A DNA stretch of 64,000 nt from Caulifigura coniformis. GTDB lineage: Bacteria; Planctomycetota; Planctomycetia; Planctomycetales; Planctomycetaceae. Position 1 is the first letter of the stretch. Each line of letters opens with the position of its first letter. Made by a program: the position numbers and the translations under genes. Below, piece by piece: positions 18,402-27,260 of this stretch. The notes under the pieces were generated by a model, which saw nothing but the letters and a program-made list of their open reading frames with translations, had not been told where the DNA came from and ran no database searches. Where the stretch lies: positions 6,411,439 to 6,475,438 of the forward strand of contig NZ_CP036271.1 of the NCBI RefSeq assembly GCF_007745175.1. The letters run 5' to 3'.

Positions 18402-19988
18402 TCAAACACCCTTGAGCGGCGAAGCTGCACGGCCGCCCATGCCGCCACGGGCCTTGTTGAGGGCTTGCAGGTAGGCGCGGGCGCTGGCGTCGAGGATGTC
18501 GGTCGACAGGCCAGTGCCGTGATAGGTTTTCCCGTCGTGTTCGATCTCGACGAGGACCTCGCCCTGGGCGTCCTGGCCGCCGGAGACGCCTTTCACTTCG
18601 TACTGCGTCAGCGTCGCGGAGATGCCGGTCAGGCGCTCCAGCGTGCGGAACACCGCGTCGATCGGGCCGTCACCCGTGGCGGCGTCGCGCAGGACGACCG
18701 GTTGACCGTCGCCGCTGGCCTGATGCAGCTCGACGGCGGCGGTCGGAATCGTGCCGGTGCCGCCGAACGCATGGACTGATGCGAGCGACCACGTCTCGAC
18801 CATCTGGGTCGTCGACTGGTTTTCGATGATCGCGATGATGTCGGCGTCGTAGATCGACTTCTTCTTGTCGGCCAGAGCGGTGCAGCCCTGGTAGACCTTC
18901 TCAAACGTTTCATCGTCGATCTGGTAACCCAGCTTCGTGACGCGATCGCGGAAGGCATGCCGGCCGCTGTGCTTGCCCAGCACCAGGCTTTCGCCGATGT
19001 AGCCGACATCCTCCGGCCGCATGATCTCATACGTCGAACGCGACTGCAGCATGCCGTGCTGGTGGATGCCGGCCTCGTGGGCGAACGCATTCTGGCCGAC
19101 GATCGCCTTATTGCGCTGCACCGTCATGCCGGTCATCTTGGAGACGAGCCGGCTGGTGTTGCACAGTTTCGTCGTCTGGATCTTCGTGCCGACGCCGTAA
19201 TAGTCGCCGCGAGTTTTCAGCGCCATCACGACTTCTTCCAGCGCCGCGTTGCCGGCCCGTTCGCCCAGGCCGTTGATCGTGCACTCGATCTGGCGGGCCC
19301 CGGCCTCAACGCCGGCCAGGCTGTTGGCGACGGCCATGCCGAGATCGTCGTGGCAGTGCGTGCTGATGACGCACTTGTGGATGTTCGGCACGTGCTTCTT
19401 CAGGTGGGAGATCACCTTGAAGTAGTGGGTCGGCGTGGCGTAGCCGACGGTATCCGGGATGTTGATCGTCGTCGCGCCCGCGTCGATGGCTTTCTCGACG
19501 ACCTGGCAGAGGAAGTCGAGCTCGGTGCGGGCGGCGTCTTCCGGAGAGAACTCGACGTTCGGGATCTTGATGTCGGATCGCTTCGACATCAGGTCGGCGC
19601 AATACTTCACGCTCTCCACGGCCCGGCGGACGATCTCGTCCTCGGCCATCTTCAGCTTGAACTCGCGGTGGATCGGGCTCGTGGCCAGGAACAGGTGGAC
19701 GCGGACCTTTTCCGAGTCCTGCAGCGCGCCCCAGGCGCTGTCGATGTCTTCCTTACGGCAGCGGGCCAGCGAGCAGATGGTCGACTGCGACCCGAACCTG
19801 CGGGCGATCCGCTGAACGGCGTCGAAGTCGCCGGGGGAGGCGATGGGATACCCCGCTTCGATGACGTCGACGCCGAGGTCCACGAGCGCCTGGGCCACCT
19901 GCATCTTTTCGTCGGTGTCCATGCTGCAGCCGGGGGCCTGTTCCCCATCGCGGAGCGTCGTATCGAAGATCGTGATCGTGTCGGACAT
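18402..19988 (-). CDS. leuA: 2-isopropylmalate synthase
   Basis: 528 residues from ATG 19988 (MSDTITIF); the frame is open further up but that stretch is the leader region. It condenses acetyl-CoA with 2-oxoisovalerate, the first committed step of leucine synthesis. The N-terminal TIM barrel shows [14 protein letters not shown] and the metal-binding HCHDD ([18 protein letters not shown]). The C-terminal LeuA regulatory domain ([38 protein letters not shown]) is complete, so feedback inhibition by leucine is expected. Transcription appears to be controlled by the attenuator upstream (20064-20196). Confidence 0.96.
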   Translation of the reverse strand: MSDTITIFDTTLRDGEQAPGCSMDTDEKMQVAQALVDLGVDVIEAGYPIASPGDFDAVQRIARRFGSQSTICSLARCRKEDIDSAWGALQDSEKVRVHLFLATSPIHREFKLKMAEDEIVRRAVESVKYCADLMSKRSDIKIPNVEFSPEDAARTELDFLCQVVEKAIDAGATTINIPDTVGYATPTHYFKVISHLKKHVPNIHKCVISTHCHDDLGMAVANSLAGVEAGARQIECTINGLGERAGNAALEEVVMALKTRGDYYGVGTKIQTTKLCNTSRLVSKMTGMTVQRNKAIVGQNAFAHEAGIHQHGMLQSRSTYEIMRPEDVGYIGESLVLGKHSGRHAFRDRVTKLGYQIDDETFEKVYQGCTALADKKKSIYDADIIAIIENQSTTQMVETWSLASVHAFGGTGTIPTAAVELHQASGDGQPVVLRDAATGDGPIDAVFRTLERLTGISATLTQYEVKGVSGGQDAQGEVLVEIEHDGKTYHGTGLSTDILDASARAYLQALNKARGGMGGRAASPLKGV

Positions 19989-20063
19989 GGTTCTGGGGTG
20001 GTGAGGGTGATTCCTGTGACACGTCGCACAGGGGGCTGACGCCCCCCGCTCGCCTCGGAAATG

Positions 20064-20100
20064 AAAAACCCCTGAGGCGCTCGCGGCGGTCTCAGGGGTT
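20064..20100 (-). terminator. Intrinsic terminator in the leuA leader (attenuator 3:4 hairpin)
   Basis: Read on the minus strand, AACCCCTGAG pairs with CTCAGGGGTT (10-bp stem, 14-base loop), immediately followed by a U-run (20064-20068). It lies 76-112 bases upstream of the leuA ATG, inside the leader and not behind any full-size gene. That placement fits conditional termination rather than ordinary 3' end formation. Confidence 0.85.
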
Positions 20101-20144
20101 GGCTGTTTCGAGTTCGAACGAATGCCAAAAGCCGGCCTAAGACC
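20088..20144 (-). promoter_or_regulatory. Leucine attenuator: antiterminator and pause hairpin
   Basis: On the minus strand GGUCUUAGG (20136-20144), overlapping the leader stop codon, can pair with CCUGAGACC (20088-20096), the ascending arm of the terminator, over nine positions with one G-U. That pairing excludes the terminator. Immediately before it, CCUUCC-CAGC-GGAAGG (20143-20158) is a perfect six-base-pair pause hairpin over the last Leu codons. A ribosome stalled at the Leu codons frees the antiterminator; one that reaches the stop covers it. All four elements of a classic amino-acid attenuator are present. Confidence 0.8.
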
Positions 20145-20196
20145 TTCCGCTGGGAAGGAGGCGAAGGAGCGGCAGAAGTGGAAGCAGGCGGGACAC
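20137..20196 (-). CDS. leuL: leuA leader peptide (Leu-rich)
   Basis: A 19-codon ORF, MSRLLPLLPLLRLLPSGRS, starts at GTG 20196 with GGAG six bases upstream and stops at TAG 20137-20139. Eight of 19 codons are Leu, arranged as four LL pairs; four of them are CTT, a codon that looks under-used in neighbouring genes. It precedes an intrinsic terminator and then leuA. Symbol given by analogy with enterobacterial leuL; there is no homology claim, since leader peptides diverge freely. Confidence 0.8.
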   Translation of the reverse strand: MSRLLPLLPLLRLLPSGRS

Positions 20197-20412
20197 CAGC
20201 GTCTCCGAATGGCAATCGTTCCCGAAAAACGTACCGAGCCGGACACGCGGATGTCAAATCTGGTTCGACCTCCGGGATTGAAGTTTCAGCCCGGATTCGA
20301 TCGGCGAATCCTGCCGAACGGATTCAAACGCCCCTGGGAAACTGTATCGGTTGTGTCGATTGAGCCGATCGTGAAGAAGTCTTCAGTGGTTCTTCCTCTG
20401 CGCATCGGTGTT

Positions 20413-21912
20413 ATGTCCCAGGCTGTTCCGCGAAAATCGCCGTACCGCCTGGGAAGTCTGGCTGTCGTCAGCTGGCTGTTCGTCTCCCGGATCGCCGCGG
20501 GCCAGGAGCTTCCCGCGGTGAGTTCCGTGGCAATTCAGCCTCCGCCGCCAGCTGTATACGATCCCGGGGACCTGGCCCGTCGTCTGGCCGAAGCTGAGGC
20601 CAAGATCCGTTCTCTCGAAGATTCGCAGGCGGAACACAAGTCTCTGCTGCAACAGGCGAAAGATCGCTGGAAGCAGGCAGTCGACCCGGCCATCACGACG
20701 GTCGATCAGCAGACGCATGGCGCCTCGACGAACGACGGCGAAAAGCAGTGGTACGAACGCATCAGCGTGCGTGGCTATGCCCAGCTCCGTTTCAACTCCA
20801 CGCTTTCCGAGGAGCAGGACGGGGCTCCGCCGGACCACATCGGCGACAGTTCCGTCGGCGACAATCGAAACTTCCTGCTTCGACGCGCCCGGCTGGTCTT
20901 CTCAGGCGACGTGTCAGACCACCTTTACGTTTACCTCCAGCCCGACTTCACTGCGACGCCTCCCGGAAGCAGCGACGCGACCTTCTTCGCCCAGGTCCGC
21001 GACTGGTATGGCGATCTGTACATTGATGTGAACAAGGTTTACCGCGTCCGCATTGGCCAGTCGAAAATTCCGTTCGGCTGGGAGAACATGCAGTCGAGTT
21101 CCAATCGTGTGCCCCTGGACCGCAACGATGGCTTGAACTCCTCTCTTCGCAACGAGCGGGATCTGGGAGTGATCTTCTATTGGACACCGGAAGAGGCCCA
21201 GGACCTTTTCAAGTACGTGCTCGATGAAGGGCTGAAGGGGTCAGGAAACTACGGCGTGTTCGCGCTCGGTGTCTACAACGGGCAGGGCGGGGCCACGCTG
21301 GAACAGAACGACAACGTCCATGTCGTCAGCCGACTTGCGATTCCCTACCAGTTCGAAAACAAGCAGGTGATGGAAGTCGGCGTCCAGGGCTACGTCGGCG
21401 AGGTGGGAGTGTTTGGCGCGCCGATTCAGCCGCTCGGCATCGGCCCGGCCGTACGGCCGCTCGGCACCATTGAGACCGGCGAACGAAATCTGCGCGACGA
21501 GCGGGTCGCCGCGACCTTTGTCTGGTATCCGCAACCGCTCGGCTTTCAGGCCGAATGGAACGTCGGCCGGGGGCCTGGACTCAATGACGATCAGACCCGG
21601 GTCGTCGAACGGCACCTCAACGGCGGGTATGCGATGACGATGTACCGCCACGAGACGAAATCCTGCGGCGTCCTGTTCCCCTTCGCACGATTCAATTACT
21701 TCGAAGGGGGATACAAGAACGAAGACAACGCTCCCTACGGACACGTCCACGAATATGAAGCGGGCCTGGAATGGCAGTTCAATCCGCAGATGGAACTGGT
21801 CACCCAGTACACTCTGACCGACCGCACGAATACTTCGGCCGAGTCGTCTGGCGAGTCGTACCGCCAGTTCCAGGGGCAACTTCTCCGAATGCAGTTCCAG
21901 ATCAACTATTGA
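20413..21912 (+). CDS. Outer-membrane porin, phosphate-selective O/P type
   Basis: 499 residues from ATG 20413 (MSQAVPRKSPYRLG), which begins a signal peptide; the open frame upstream overlaps the antisense leuA leader and is not protein-like. Residues about 50-85 are a coiled coil (LARRLAEAEAKIRSLEDSQAEH), then a beta barrel begins at YAQLRFN with alternating strands to the terminal aromatic residue (MQFQINY). Features such as DGLNSSLRNERDLGVIFYW match the Porin_O_P family. It would form an anion or phosphate channel in the outer membrane. It is transcribed divergently from leuA. Confidence 0.85.
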   Translation: MSQAVPRKSPYRLGSLAVVSWLFVSRIAAGQELPAVSSVAIQPPPPAVYDPGDLARRLAEAEAKIRSLEDSQAEHKSLLQQAKDRWKQAVDPAITTVDQQTHGASTNDGEKQWYERISVRGYAQLRFNSTLSEEQDGAPPDHIGDSSVGDNRNFLLRRARLVFSGDVSDHLYVYLQPDFTATPPGSSDATFFAQVRDWYGDLYIDVNKVYRVRIGQSKIPFGWENMQSSSNRVPLDRNDGLNSSLRNERDLGVIFYWTPEEAQDLFKYVLDEGLKGSGNYGVFALGVYNGQGGATLEQNDNVHVVSRLAIPYQFENKQVMEVGVQGYVGEVGVFGAPIQPLGIGPAVRPLGTIETGERNLRDERVAATFVWYPQPLGFQAEWNVGRGPGLNDDQTRVVERHLNGGYAMTMYRHETKSCGVLFPFARFNYFEGGYKNEDNAPYGHVHEYEAGLEWQFNPQMELVTQYTLTDRTNTSAESSGESYRQFQGQLLRMQFQINY

Positions 21913-22117
21913 TCGCCGAGAGGACCGCGGCGACCTGTTTCAGAATTGCCTGCAAGCGGTGATCGACATGTCGAATCATGCCCTTGATGAAACGGCTCCG
22001 ATCACGCCGAAGTCCCCGGCAACCTGTGGCAGCGATCAGGCACGAATGGCTCAGGCGCAGGCCGGCGACATCTTCCCTCAGTGATGCGGACTCACCCAGC
22101 CAGCAACAGCCCAACAC

Positions 22118-22630
22118 CTACCAGGGGGCTTCCATCAGCTGCACGATCTGGGCGGAGAGCTGGTCGACGGCGTCCTTGGTCGCCGTCGCCATCGACTGAC
22201 CTGCCTCAGGAGCGAATGTCACCTGCGAAATGGCCTGCGTCGCCATCGGGTTGATCGGGAACATCTGCTGACGCAGGACACGGCCCGAGGAACATTCCTC
22301 CCAGCGCACTTCCACTGCCATCGACAGTTCCAGCTCCCGCGGATCGTCGTAGCGGTTCTGGTTCACCGGCCGCTTGCTGATCTCGACGATCCGGCCGATC
22401 AGTCGCGTGTCCGCCATCGGCTCGTTCGCGAGCCGGTATGGGGTCGTCGTCTGGACCTGCTTCTGCACGGCTTCCGTCAGCTGCAGCTCGAAGCCTCGGC
22501 GGAACGATTCCGTTTTGAAGACCGGAATGTGAACCGTGCGGACGTTCGGAGAATAGTTCGGTCCGACCCGGTATCCGCAACCTGCCCCCAGGAGGGCGAG
22601 CAGTGCGGCGATCAGGGTTCGGCGATGCAT
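22118..22630 (-). CDS. LptE-family LPS-assembly lipoprotein
   Basis: 170 residues with lipobox LGAGC (Cys 18) and then GYRVGPNYSPNVRTVHIPVF, the LptE entry. FRRGFELQLTEAVQKQV and the conserved DTRLIGRI complete the alpha/beta fold. LptE plugs LptD and helps insert lipopolysaccharide into the outer membrane. It lies last in a minus-strand run of recO, a BamD-like gene and this gene, with spacings of 23 and 36 bases. Divergence from proteobacterial LptE is high, so no symbol is assigned. Confidence 0.8.
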   Translation of the reverse strand: MHRRTLIAALLALLGAGCGYRVGPNYSPNVRTVHIPVFKTESFRRGFELQLTEAVQKQVQTTTPYRLANEPMADTRLIGRIVEISKRPVNQNRYDDPRELELSMAVEVRWEECSSGRVLRQQMFPINPMATQAISQVTFAPEAGQSMATATKDAVDQLSAQIVQLMEAPW

Positions 22631-22666
22631 CGGACGACGTCGGGAGAGCTGTCGGGCAGGAGAGGC

Positions 22667-24067
22667 TTACTGGTCGAGATCGACCTGGGCGGCCTCGGTC
22701 GGTTCCTGCAGGGACTTCGGCGGAGCTTCGGCCACCTTCACTGATGCGGGCGGCGCCTGCGGCGGTTGCTGGCGGTGCTCAGGTTTTTTGTGTGGCTCCA
22801 GTGACGCGAGCATCTTGCGGGCCATCTCCGCGTATTTCGATTCCGGAAACTGGTTGATGATCTTCAGGCAGTACACCTCGATCGATTCCGGCTGCCTCTT
22901 CGCCTGGTAGAACTCGACGGTCGCCCACAGGCGGCCGACCCGTTCTTCATCCATCCGGGAGATCTCTTTGTGAAGGCGTTGCCGCTCCTCGTCGCTCATG
23001 TCTGTAAACGATGCCAGCGCCACCTTCTTGAGATTGGACGCTTCATCCAGCGGCTTGCCGTCGTATGCCGAGCCCTCATAGCTCGCCATCGTGACGTGCG
23101 CCCCCAGCAGGTGGGCATCCTGGAAGTGAGGGCTGTCCGGGTACTGCTCGCGGAGCAATTTGTACAACCGGGCCGATTCGACGAAGTCGCCGGTCCGCAG
23201 ATGATGGTTGGCCGACACCATCAGCGCGTCATCGGCCAGATTCCCCGCCGCATCATGCAGCCAGACCTTCCGCAGCGCGCCCAGCGCCCGGCCATCGGTG
23301 TCGAAGACTGGCCGGGTTCGATCGCTCACATTGGGAATGATCGGGATCCGGGGCGTCGACGGCGCCTTGGGTGGCTTGGCCGGGTTGATCGACGCGCCGC
23401 CTGCGAGCTTGATGTCGCCGTTCAGATCCGATTCGGCTGAGTATCCCAGCCAGTACATCGCGATACCCAGCAGCCGCTGGGTCGAATCTTCCATGTGACG
23501 CGTCGAAGGGTACTTCTCGAGCAGCTCGGTGTAGCTGTCTTCCGCTCCGGCATACGACCGCTGCCGGTACTGGCATTCGGCCACCATGAACATCGCGTCT
23601 TCTTCCACGGGGTCGCCATAGCCGGTGACCGACTCGAGGTCGACGTCTTCCTTGAAACCGAATGCTCCGCGGAAGCGGTCGCCGAACGATTCATACGTCG
23701 CGCGGCGGCTCTTCACGATCTTGTGGAACGATTTCTCGGCGTCCTTGTACTGACCCGAGTCGTGCAGCTTCATGGCCGCATCATACTCGGCCATCGCCTT
23801 CGCCATCCGCGGATCGTTCTTCAGCTGTCGCTCGCGGTTCCAGCGATCGGCCTTCAGCCGCCGTTCGGTCGGGCCTTCGACGTCGCTCGGCCCCGCCGGG
23901 ACCATGCCCAGCGCATCAGCGGCGTTCAGGGGAGTGTTCTTGCGGGCGACGCGGCCGCTACCCAGCGAGCCGCAACCAGCCATCACGGCCAGCGCCCCAA
24001 TGCAGAGAACCCGTCCCAGGAAACCGGGAGCGGTCGCGCATCGTGCGGTGCAGTGCATCGGCGTCAT
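22667..24067 (-). CDS. BamD-like TPR lipoprotein
   Basis: 466 residues. The signal peptide ends in lipobox VMAGC (Cys 31). Several TPR-like helical pairs follow: AMKLHDSGQYKDAEKSFHKI, AECQYRQRSYAGAEDSYTEL with LLEKYPSTRHM, DFVESARLYKLLREQYPDSP, and LKIINQFPESKYAEMARKML. The repeated 'F/Y-P-x-S' turn is typical of BamD/YfiO, the outer-membrane protein assembly factor, but at 466 residues it is nearly twice the usual length. A Pro/Gln-rich tail ends the protein. It is encoded between recO and the LptE-like gene, giving an envelope-biogenesis pairing. Confidence 0.8.
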   Translation of the reverse strand: MTPMHCTARCATAPGFLGRVLCIGALAVMAGCGSLGSGRVARKNTPLNAADALGMVPAGPSDVEGPTERRLKADRWNRERQLKNDPRMAKAMAEYDAAMKLHDSGQYKDAEKSFHKIVKSRRATYESFGDRFRGAFGFKEDVDLESVTGYGDPVEEDAMFMVAECQYRQRSYAGAEDSYTELLEKYPSTRHMEDSTQRLLGIAMYWLGYSAESDLNGDIKLAGGASINPAKPPKAPSTPRIPIIPNVSDRTRPVFDTDGRALGALRKVWLHDAAGNLADDALMVSANHHLRTGDFVESARLYKLLREQYPDSPHFQDAHLLGAHVTMASYEGSAYDGKPLDEASNLKKVALASFTDMSDEERQRLHKEISRMDEERVGRLWATVEFYQAKRQPESIEVYCLKIINQFPESKYAEMARKMLASLEPHKKPEHRQQPPQAPPASVKVAEAPPKSLQEPTEAAQVDLDQ

Positions 24068-24090
24068 GCCGAGGGCCTTTTGAGGGCGAA

Positions 24091-24846
24091 TCAGAATTTC
24101 AACATCGACAGCATCTTCGGCCGACGCTCCAGCACATGGCTGATGGCGGCGGTCAGCAGACGCCGTAACTCTCGAAACTGCTGCGGAGCAATCGTCAGCC
24201 GCGACGCCAGGGAACCTTTCGATTCGAGGAGCGTTCGGAGCAGGGCAATCGTTCCGGAATGCATCTCTGTGTGCTGGTATTCAGGTCGGCCGCATTCGGT
24301 GCACAACAGTGACCCTTGCGAAACCCAGTACCGCGATTGTTCTCCCACAACGATCGGCCGGTGGCAGACGCTGCAGGCTTCAAAGTCAGGGAGCTGTCCG
24401 ATCTCCGAAAGTAACTGGAGCTCGAACTGCAGGATGGGAATCCGCGGTTCGCTGCCTTCCGCCAGACCGGCGAGGGCGGCGATGGCCGCGTCGTATAAGT
24501 CGGGATGGGGATCGTGAACCTCAGTCAGACCATCCAGCAATTCGGCGACGTAATAGCCGCCGTAAAGTGCGTTCAGGTCTCGACCTGCGGGCTGAAATCG
24601 CCTGATGAGCTGGGCTTCTGTCAGTAAGTCCAACGCACCGGATGACTTGCGGATGAAAACTACGCGGCATTCTGAAAGCAGGTCAAGAGCAGCCTCAAAC
24701 GGACCCCTCAAACGCTTGGCCCCTTTGGCAAGTCCTGCCACTTTCCCCTGCTGGCGCGTGAAGAGCGTCACCACCTTGCTCGACTCGCTGAAGTCGGCCA
24801 GCCGGATCACCAGGGCATCTGCTTTCTCGGTAGACATATCCGGCAA
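24091..24846 (-). CDS. recO: DNA repair protein RecO
   Basis: A 251-residue RecO of normal length. The N-terminal OB fold (KADALVIRLADFSESSKVVTLFTRQQGKVAGLAKGAKR) is followed by a helical domain (LNALYGGYYVAELLDGLTEVHDPHPDLYD). A four-Cys zinc motif is present: CSVCHRPI and CTECG. RecO loads RecA with RecR onto SSB-coated single-stranded DNA in gap repair. It is the first gene of the minus-strand run that continues into the BamD-like gene. Confidence 0.93.
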   Translation of the reverse strand: MPDMSTEKADALVIRLADFSESSKVVTLFTRQQGKVAGLAKGAKRLRGPFEAALDLLSECRVVFIRKSSGALDLLTEAQLIRRFQPAGRDLNALYGGYYVAELLDGLTEVHDPHPDLYDAAIAALAGLAEGSEPRIPILQFELQLLSEIGQLPDFEACSVCHRPIVVGEQSRYWVSQGSLLCTECGRPEYQHTEMHSGTIALLRTLLESKGSLASRLTIAPQQFRELRRLLTAAISHVLERRPKMLSMLKF

Positions 24847-24989
24847 TTCTAAGCACGCATAGCGTTTGCAGCGTCGCCCATGACGTCTTCAGGTGCGCGG
24901 GCGGCGTCAACCCGCCTGATGACGCCCCGCCGCGGGTCGGTCGGCGCGAATGCGATACAATCCTCCTTTCACTTGAAAGCGACGTCTCC

Positions 24990-25652
24990 ATGCAAGCCCT
25001 CATCTTTGACCTCGATGGAACCCTGATCGACACGGTTTACGCCCACGTCCTCGCGTGGCAGCGCGCGCTCACGGAGGGAGGAATCCGGGTGAGCGCCTGG
25101 CGCGTCCACCGCCGGATCGGCATGAGCGGCGGACTGTTCGTCCGGGCCCTCGCCCGGGAAATCGACCGCGAGATTTCCCGCGAGGAAGCGAAGGCCCTGC
25201 AGGAACGGCACAGCGCGCTCTTTCTCGAATACCTCCCCGAACGCGACCCGCTGCCCGGCGCCATCGAACTCCTCAAAGCTCTCCGCAAAGGGAAAGTTCC
25301 GTTCGGCATCGCCACGTCAGGACGCCGGCCCGACATCAACAAATCGCTCGAAGCACTCGAATTGCCCGACGACGTCGTCGTCATCGAACGCGGGGACGTG
25401 GCCAAGGCCAAGCCCGATCCCGACCTGTTCCTCGCCTGCCAGAAGAAGATGAATGTCGACGCCAGTGAATGGTTTGTCGTCGGCGACGCCGTCTGGGACC
25501 TCATGGCCGCACGCCGCGCAGGAATGCTCGGAGTCGGCGTTCTCAGCGGCGGGTACGGAGAAGATGAACTCGCCAAGGCCGGCGCGTTCCGCGTCTATCG
25601 CGACGCGGCCGACCTCCATCGCTCTCTCGATGACCTCGGCGTGCGACTCTGA
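24990..25652 (+). CDS. HAD-superfamily hydrolase, phosphoglycolate phosphatase-like
   Basis: 220 residues. Motif I is FDLDGTLIDT with the nucleophile Asp 8 and acid Asp 10. Motif II is GIATSGR (Ser/Thr), motif III is the Lys in KAKPDPDLFL, and motif IV is VVGDAVWD. The cap is the helical C1 type (residues 15-85). It belongs to the phosphatase/phosphomutase branch; the substrate cannot be read from sequence. Monocistronic, plus strand, and the last clear core gene before the accessory region. Confidence 0.9.
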   Translation: MQALIFDLDGTLIDTVYAHVLAWQRALTEGGIRVSAWRVHRRIGMSGGLFVRALAREIDREISREEAKALQERHSALFLEYLPERDPLPGAIELLKALRKGKVPFGIATSGRRPDINKSLEALELPDDVVVIERGDVAKAKPDPDLFLACQKKMNVDASEWFVVGDAVWDLMAARRAGMLGVGVLSGGYGEDELAKAGAFRVYRDAADLHRSLDDLGVRL

Positions 25653-25983
25653 TTGCACGTTCCGGATCGCACGTTCCAGCGCGGGCCGGCGGCCTGGTGC
25701 CCTCGGCCGCAGGTGCCGTTGCGATCGATCACACGGGGTCATCCGGCAGGAAATGCCGGTTGGGCGGAATCAATTCAAGAAGAGTGACGAAGCCCTCTTG
25801 ACCCGTTTTCGATCCGTTCGTATCACTCCGCCACCTTTGAGCGACCTGGTTCGCGAGAAGGTGAAACGCGACGCGTGGACGGCCTTTTCGACCGTCGGGG
25901 CCGCTTCGTTGGCATGGATGCTGACGAAGCCGATCCCCCCGCTCGGGAAGAAAAGTCGGCCAGCTTTTCAGCTACTCATCGCC

Positions 25984-26039
25984 CCCGGAAATGGCTTGAG
26001 TCCTCCGCCCCCCTGGGACTCGCTGTTTCCGGGTTTTTT
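25984..26039 (+). terminator. Strong composite intrinsic terminator
   Basis: CCCGGAAA (25984-25991) pairs with TTTCCGGG (26026-26033), with an inner stem GAGTCC / GGACTC (25998-26003, 26016-26021), and six T follow directly. Confidence 0.85.
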
Positions 26040-26043
26040 ATGT

Positions 26044-26081
26044 AAGCCCTGTCGTAGCAAAAAGTTGCGGCAGGGCTTTTT
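26044..26081 (+). terminator. Second intrinsic terminator in tandem
   Basis: AAGCCCTGTCG (26044-26054) pairs with CGGCAGGGCTT (26068-26078) with one G-T, followed by a T-run. It starts five bases after the first terminator's T-run. Confidence 0.8.
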
Positions 26082-26143
26082 CGTTTTGCAACGTATTTGC
26101 AACGTTTTGGAGAATTCCGCGACGGGGCGGTACTTCGTCGAGT

Positions 26144-26479
26144 GTGCTGCTCTGCATCGCGTGCCTGTTCATGGGACTCGCGGCCAGCGCATTCACGAGG
26201 TTCACGGCGTACTACCGGACCGGCTACCGGGAGGGACGTGCTGCCGCCCTCCTGGAAGTCCACCGCGAGGCGATTCGGGAAGGGCATGGGCACTGGGAGC
26301 GTGACGAACGGGGCGGGCCGAATCGGTTCGCCTGGAACGCTGTCAGGCATGCCGGGTTCGCTCCCGACGCGATCACGGCGATTCAGGAAGGCTCGGCCGG
26401 CGTCAGGGTGTGCTCGTGGCTGCACGCGGTAGAAGGGGCCTTTGTCGGGCCGGAGCCGCGGGAGCCGGGGAAACGGTGA
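26144..26479 (+). CDS. Small membrane-anchored hypothetical protein, phage-like
   Basis: 111 residues starting at GTG 26144 (an internal ATG at 26171 is possible). The N-terminus is a hydrophobic anchor (LLCIACLFMGLAASAF). The charged remainder contains REAIREGHGHWERDERG followed by NRFAWN, a pattern recalled from short phage-encoded hypothetical proteins. No domain is recognised. It is the first gene after the tandem terminators and probably belongs to the accessory element. Confidence 0.55.
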   Translation: MLLCIACLFMGLAASAFTRFTAYYRTGYREGRAAALLEVHREAIREGHGHWERDERGGPNRFAWNAVRHAGFAPDAITAIQEGSAGVRVCSWLHAVEGAFVGPEPREPGKR

Positions 26480-26510
26480 AGGGACGGCGTGGATCTTCCT
26501 GCGACTGAAT

Positions 26511-27260
26511 TCAAGCGGCCTGCAGATCGACAACCGTCAGTCCCGGGCCGCGGCTCCTGCCACCGATCAACGTCGCAAGGATGATGCAGAATGCCGGTTC
26601 CAAAAGAGCCAGGTAGCCCGTTGATCTGGCCAGTGGCATCGACAGGGCGGCCCCCAGAGCGAACGTGAAAATCTTGCCCGCCCGCAGGGATGCGGCACGG
26701 ACCGCCTCCCTCCGCTCACGACCAGATGCACGCACCGCTGCCCCCAACTGGATTCCGAGTTCCGTCGCAGGACCGGTCACATGCGTCGTTCGGACCGCCG
26801 GATCAGTGGCCAGCGTAACGACGGCGTTCTGCAGACCCATCGCATACGAAAGCACAGCCAGGAGGACGACGACCCGGATGTCCAGCGTGGCTTCTGTTCC
26901 AAAGGTTCCAAAGGCTCCGGACCGCCCGGTGACTGCCAGTGCGATCAGCAGCGTCGCCACGACCAGTAGGGGAATCGTCCAGGATTGACGCCGCGTGGCT
27001 CCACTCGCGCCGCGAAAGGCCAGGGACGACGTGAACGCCCCAAGAATGAAGCTGAGGACGAGCGCCGCGGATTTCGCTGCGAGTTCCAGACGATTCGATT
27101 CCAGGCCGATCTGGGTAAACGTCCCGCTGATATGCGTGACGTACTGCCTACACATCACGAATGCAAACCCGTTCACCGCACCGGCCGCGCCGGCAAGCAA
27201 GAGCCAACTGGCGACATCGAATCGGGTGCACCTGCTTCGTACAGAAATCGCCGCGCTCAT
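26511..27260 (-). CDS. DUF1275 (YoaK) family membrane protein
   Basis: 249 residues with about six hydrophobic helices. The entry FDVASWLLLAGAAGAVNGFAFV, then THISGTFTQIG, and later YAMGLQNAVVT and THVTGPATELG, are the family's repeated 'G-N/T-G-N' features. DUF1275 proteins are small polytopic membrane proteins of uncertain transport function. The gene overlaps nothing and stands alone on the minus strand. Confidence 0.85.
   Translation of the reverse strand: MSAAISVRSRCTRFDVASWLLLAGAAGAVNGFAFVMCRQYVTHISGTFTQIGLESNRLELAAKSAALVLSFILGAFTSSLAFRGASGATRRQSWTIPLLVVATLLIALAVTGRSGAFGTFGTEATLDIRVVVLLAVLSYAMGLQNAVVTLATDPAVRTTHVTGPATELGIQLGAAVRASGRERREAVRAASLRAGKIFTFALGAALSMPLARSTGYLALLEPAFCIILATLIGGRSRGPGLTVVDLQAA

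Larger units (their letters stand above)
25653..26143. other. Non-coding stretch with tandem terminators at the accessory boundary
   Basis: About 330 bases after the HAD gene have no convincing gene on either strand, then two strong intrinsic terminators follow in tandem (25984-26081). A frame MPVGRNQFKKSDEALL is open here but runs straight through both terminators. No tRNA, tmRNA or RNase P signature was found. The stretch may hold the 3' UTR of the HAD gene, or an unrecognised structured RNA, and it marks the change to accessory content. Confidence 0.45.

Noticed and set aside
18957-20039. 360-codon open frame opposite leuA
   Set aside because: Antisense shadow; leuA is certain.
19989-20246. 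Longer N-terminus for leuA
   Set aside because: The upstream part contains the attenuator and is unlike any LeuA N-terminus.
25740-26010. tRNA- or tmRNA-like 3' end (GAGTCCTCCGCCCCCC; GGCGGA/TCCGCC pairing)
   Set aside because: No TTCGA T-loop, no GATTCGAC-type tmRNA 5' end, no tag ORF and no cloverleaf with seven acceptor pairs could be built on either strand.
25453-26304. Long plus-strand frame across the HAD 3' half and the following stretch
   Set aside because: It overlaps the HAD gene in another frame and reads through two strong terminators; composition is not protein-like outside a short central piece.
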